Source of the DNA: Halolamina rubra
GTDB taxonomy: Archaea; Halobacteriota; Halobacteria; Halobacteriales; Haloferacaceae
DNA: 64,000 nt
Direction: 5' to 3'
NCBI RefSeq assembly: GCF_000739555.1
Contig: NZ_BBJN01000011.1
Location: forward strand, 40,822 to 104,821
This document shows positions 61,608 to 64,000 of this stretch, in pieces; positions within the stretch are counted from its first letter, which is position 1, and each line of letters begins with the position of its first letter. Below the pieces are notes generated by a model that was not told the DNA's origin, did not search any database, and saw only the letters and a list, made by a program, of their open reading frames with translations. Position numbers and translations under genes: made by a program.

Positions 61608-64000
61608 GTGCCACGTCGAACCGAGATCCTCGTAGTCGGTGACTCACCCTGTGAGGGCGCCGGTGCGCTGCTCGAACGGGACGGGTTCACCGGCCGCGCC
61701 TGCCAGCTGTCGGAAGCCCGCTCGGCGTTCGAGGAGCTCCACCCGGACTGTCTGGTCGTCTGTGACGGCTCGATCCCGACGGCGCTGGCGGCGGCGGCCT
61801 CGGAGGCCGGCTGTCCGATCGTCGACTGCGACGAGCCCCCGGTCGCCACGCGGGGCGACGTGAGCGAGGCCGACGAGGGCGGGCTCGACGACCGCGTCGC
61901 CGCGGCCGTCGACGGCACGCCCAACCGCGAGCGGATCGCCCGGCTCCACGAGGGCTCGGCGGAGCTGGTCGGGATCGAGCACCGCGGGCGGCTCCACCGC
62001 CGGATGGTCGAGATCGCCGAGGACGTGCTCGGCTTCGACGCCGCCGCGCTGTACCTCCGTGACGCCGACGGGTTCGAGCCGAGCGCCGCGACCGGCGACG
62101 AGCGCCCCGGCCGGCTCGGCCCGGCCCACGGGATGGTCGCGGCGGTGTTCGAGCGCGGCGAGCCCGCGATCGTCGACGACATCGAGAACCACCCGAGGGC
62201 CGAACAGCAGATCGAGCGCCACCGCTCGGGGCTGGTCGTGCCGTTCGGCGACGACGGCGTGTTCGCCGGGCTCTCGACGGCGTACTCGGCGTTCGACGAG
62301 GTGGATCTGGAGCTGGCGGAGCTGCTCGTCACCCACGGCTCGCAGGTCGACGCCCGGCTCCGGGCGGAGTCCGACCTGCGCGACCGCCAGGAGCGCATCA
62401 CGCGGCTCCACGAAGCCGCGCCGTCGCTGATCGACGCCGACGACGAGGCGGCACTGTTCGACCGCGTCGTCGACATCACGGAGGGGGTGCTCGCGCTCGA
62501 CCAGTCGGTGCTGATGATGGAGCGCGACGGCGAGCTCACCCCCGTCGGCGGCCGCACCGACCGGGTCGACGAGGTGTCGACCGACGCCGGGATCGTCGGC
62601 CGGACGTACAACGAGAATCAGTCGTTCCTCGTCACCGACGCCGACACGAACCCCGACGCCGAGCCCGCGAACGAGCTCGTCAAGTCGGCGATCAGCGTCC
62701 CGGTCGGGGAGTCTGGGGTGTTCCAGATCATCTCCGACGAGACGGGGGCGTTCGACGAGACCGACGTGGAGCTCGCGGAGCTGCTGATCGGCTACGTGGA
62801 GGCGACGCTGGACCGCATCCGCTCTGAGGACGCGCTCCGGGAGTCCCGGCAGGTGATCGAGCGGCTCCACACGACGGCGATGGAGCTCGGCACCGCCGAG
62901 ACCGAGGCCGAACTGCTCGACCGCGCGGTCGACGCCGCCGAGGACGTGCTCGAGATGGACATGTGCAAGCTCGACCTCCGGGAGGGCGACGTGCTCGTCC
63001 CCGTCGCGGAGTCGGGCAACGTCCCCGAGGACGCGGGCCGGGAGATGCACGTCTCGGAGGGGCTCGCGGGGAAGACCGCCCGGACGGGCGAGTCGTTCCT
63101 GGTGCGTGACCTCCACAGCGACGACGCCGCCGAGCCGACCGATCCCGAGTTCGAGTCGGCGATCTCGGTGCCGATCGGCGAGCTCGGGGTGTTCCAGGCG
63201 GTGTCGACCGACGCAGACGCGTTCGACGAGGAGGATCTCGAACTCGCGGAGCTGTTGATGGCCCACGTCGCGGTGGCGCTGCAGCGCATCCGCGCGGAGG
63301 CGGAGCTCCGGCGGGAGCGCGACAGCCTCGAGGCGCTGTTCGAGAACATCCCCGGCGCCGCCGTCTCCTACGAGATGATCGACGGCGAGCCGATCGTCCG
63401 CCGGGTCAACGGCGCCTTCGAGCGCACGTTCGGCTACGACGCCGACGCGGTGGCGGGCGAGTCCCTCGACGAGTACATCGTGCCGTCGGAGAGCACCGAC
63501 GAGGCGGCCTCGTTCAACGAGCAGCTCGCGAACGGCGAGCGCGTCCAGACCGAGGTCGAGCGCCGGACCGCCGACGGCAGCCGACACTTCCTCCTGCAGG
63601 TCACCCCGCTCGAGGTCGGCGAGGCGAACGCGCCGGGGTACGCCATCTACTCCGACGTGACCGAGCAGCGCGAGCGCGAGGCGGAGCTCCGCCGGCAGAA
63701 CGAGCGGCTCGACCAGTTCGCCAGCGTCGTCTCCCACGACCTGCGCAACCCGCTCAACGTCGCCTCGGGCTACCTCAACCTGGCCCAGGAGACGGGCGAC
63801 CTCGAGAAGCTCGAGCAGGTCGAGGACGCGCTCGACCGGATGGACCACCTCGTCACCGACCTGCTGTCGCTGGCCCGCGAGGGCCAGGACGTGGGCGAGA
63901 CGGAGCCGATCGAGCTCTCGACGATCGCGCGGGAGTCGTGGGCCCACGTCGCGACGGGCGAGGCGTCGCTCGAGGTCGACGACGACGCGACGATCGACGC
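61608..64000 (+). CDS. multi-sensor histidine kinase, three GAF domains plus PAS (3' partial)
   Basis: At least 797 residues from GTG 61608, open to the window end. Order: a short receiver-like start ('TEILVVGDSPCEGAGALLE'); three GAF-type repeats beginning at the same heptad ('RLHE', 'RLHE', 'RLHT') at residues 112, 266 and 419; a PAS domain from about 570 ('LEALFENIPGAAVSYEMIDG'); and the HisKA dimerisation helix with the phospho-His in 'FASVVSHDLRNPLNVASGYL' (His about 710). The ATPase domain lies beyond the window. Cytoplasmic, no membrane helices; likely senses small molecules or redox. Upstream 'cacatatgtg' and the palindrome 'acagtaactgt' may be promoter elements. Confidence 0.88.
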   Translation, partial: MPRRTEILVVGDSPCEGAGALLERDGFTGRACQLSEARSAFEELHPDCLVVCDGSIPTALAAAASEAGCPIVDCDEPPVATRGDVSEADEGGLDDRVAAAVDGTPNRERIARLHEGSAELVGIEHRGRLHRRMVEIAEDVLGFDAAALYLRDADGFEPSAATGDERPGRLGPAHGMVAAVFERGEPAIVDDIENHPRAEQQIERHRSGLVVPFGDDGVFAGLSTAYSAFDEVDLELAELLVTHGSQVDARLRAESDLRDRQERITRLHEAAPSLIDADDEAALFDRVVDITEGVLALDQSVLMMERDGELTPVGGRTDRVDEVSTDAGIVGRTYNENQSFLVTDADTNPDAEPANELVKSAISVPVGESGVFQIISDETGAFDETDVELAELLIGYVEATLDRIRSEDALRESRQVIERLHTTAMELGTAETEAELLDRAVDAAEDVLEMDMCKLDLREGDVLVPVAESGNVPEDAGREMHVSEGLAGKTARTGESFLVRDLHSDDAAEPTDPEFESAISVPIGELGVFQAVSTDADAFDEEDLELAELLMAHVAVALQRIRAEAELRRERDSLEALFENIPGAAVSYEMIDGEPIVRRVNGAFERTFGYDADAVAGESLDEYIVPSESTDEAASFNEQLANGERVQTEVERRTADGSRHFLLQVTPLEVGEANAPGYAIYSDVTEQREREAELRRQNERLDQFASVVSHDLRNPLNVASGYLNLAQETGDLEKLEQVEDALDRMDHLVTDLLSLAREGQDVGETEPIELSTIARESWAHVATGEASLEVDDDATID

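Overview
The window is haloarchaeal chromosomal DNA. Four things point there: very high GC; acidic proteins rich in Asp and Glu; archaeal ribosomal and repair genes (L7Ae, S28e, L24e, L10e, NMD3, Hef, NucS, TmcA); and archaeal promoters, with AT-rich TATA elements about 25-30 bases before many starts and hardly any Shine-Dalgarno sequence, which fits leaderless mRNAs. The genus cannot be fixed from sequence alone. Most of the window is ordinary, densely packed core genome. I see no prophage, IS element, CRISPR array or rRNA operon.

Layout. 1-2.5 kb: end of a dipeptide/oligopeptide ABC importer operon. 2.6-4.7 kb: paired cobalamin-independent methionine synthase genes. 4.8-7.2 kb: Na+/solute symporter with a 46-aa one-helix partner and a 173-aa cytosolic-type protein. 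7.2-9 kb: L7Ae-S28e-L24e-Ndk operon. 9.2-12.9 kb: TmcA, small unknowns and an HTH-acetyltransferase fusion. 12.9-18.3 kb: electron-transfer flavoprotein cluster (ferredoxin, FixA, a FixB with three extra N-terminal repeats, a FixC-FixX fusion, an unknown). 18.3-28.7 kb: DUF456 protein, amidase, MetRS, HtpX, ferredoxin, frameshifted Hef, zinc-ribbon protein, NifU-like protein, unknowns. 28.8-36.5 kb: two fumarylacetoacetase-family genes, each followed by a copy of a structured noncoding element, with an XPD/DinG-like helicase and NMD3 between them. 36.6-45.9 kb: second HtpX, two PfkB-type kinases, L10e, NucS, an extremely acidic membrane-anchored protein, enoyl-CoA hydratase relative, TauE/SafE exporter with UspA, DoxX and an alpha/beta hydrolase. 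46-47.5 kb: tRNA-Phe(GAA) and tRNA-Val(UAC), each followed by copies of its own 3' end. 47.5-64 kb: DUF192 protein, ABC exporter, MTA phosphorylase, MATE and MFS transporters, AEC carrier, CorA, a serine-less alpha/beta hydrolase, frameshifted alaS, and a triple-GAF/PAS histidine kinase that runs off the end.

The most interesting unexplained signals are noncoding. Two diverged copies of a roughly 290-345 bp element (near 29.7-30.05 kb and 34.48-34.77 kb) keep three hairpins and a G-tract in the same order. One hairpin keeps its loop while a stem pair changes in compensation. In addition, about 130 bp units downstream of both tRNA genes end in exact or near-exact copies of the tRNA 3' tail and carry an inverted copy of it. 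Two conserved genes (hef and alaS) each lack one base. Because alaS should be essential, sequence error is the likelier cause, at least there.
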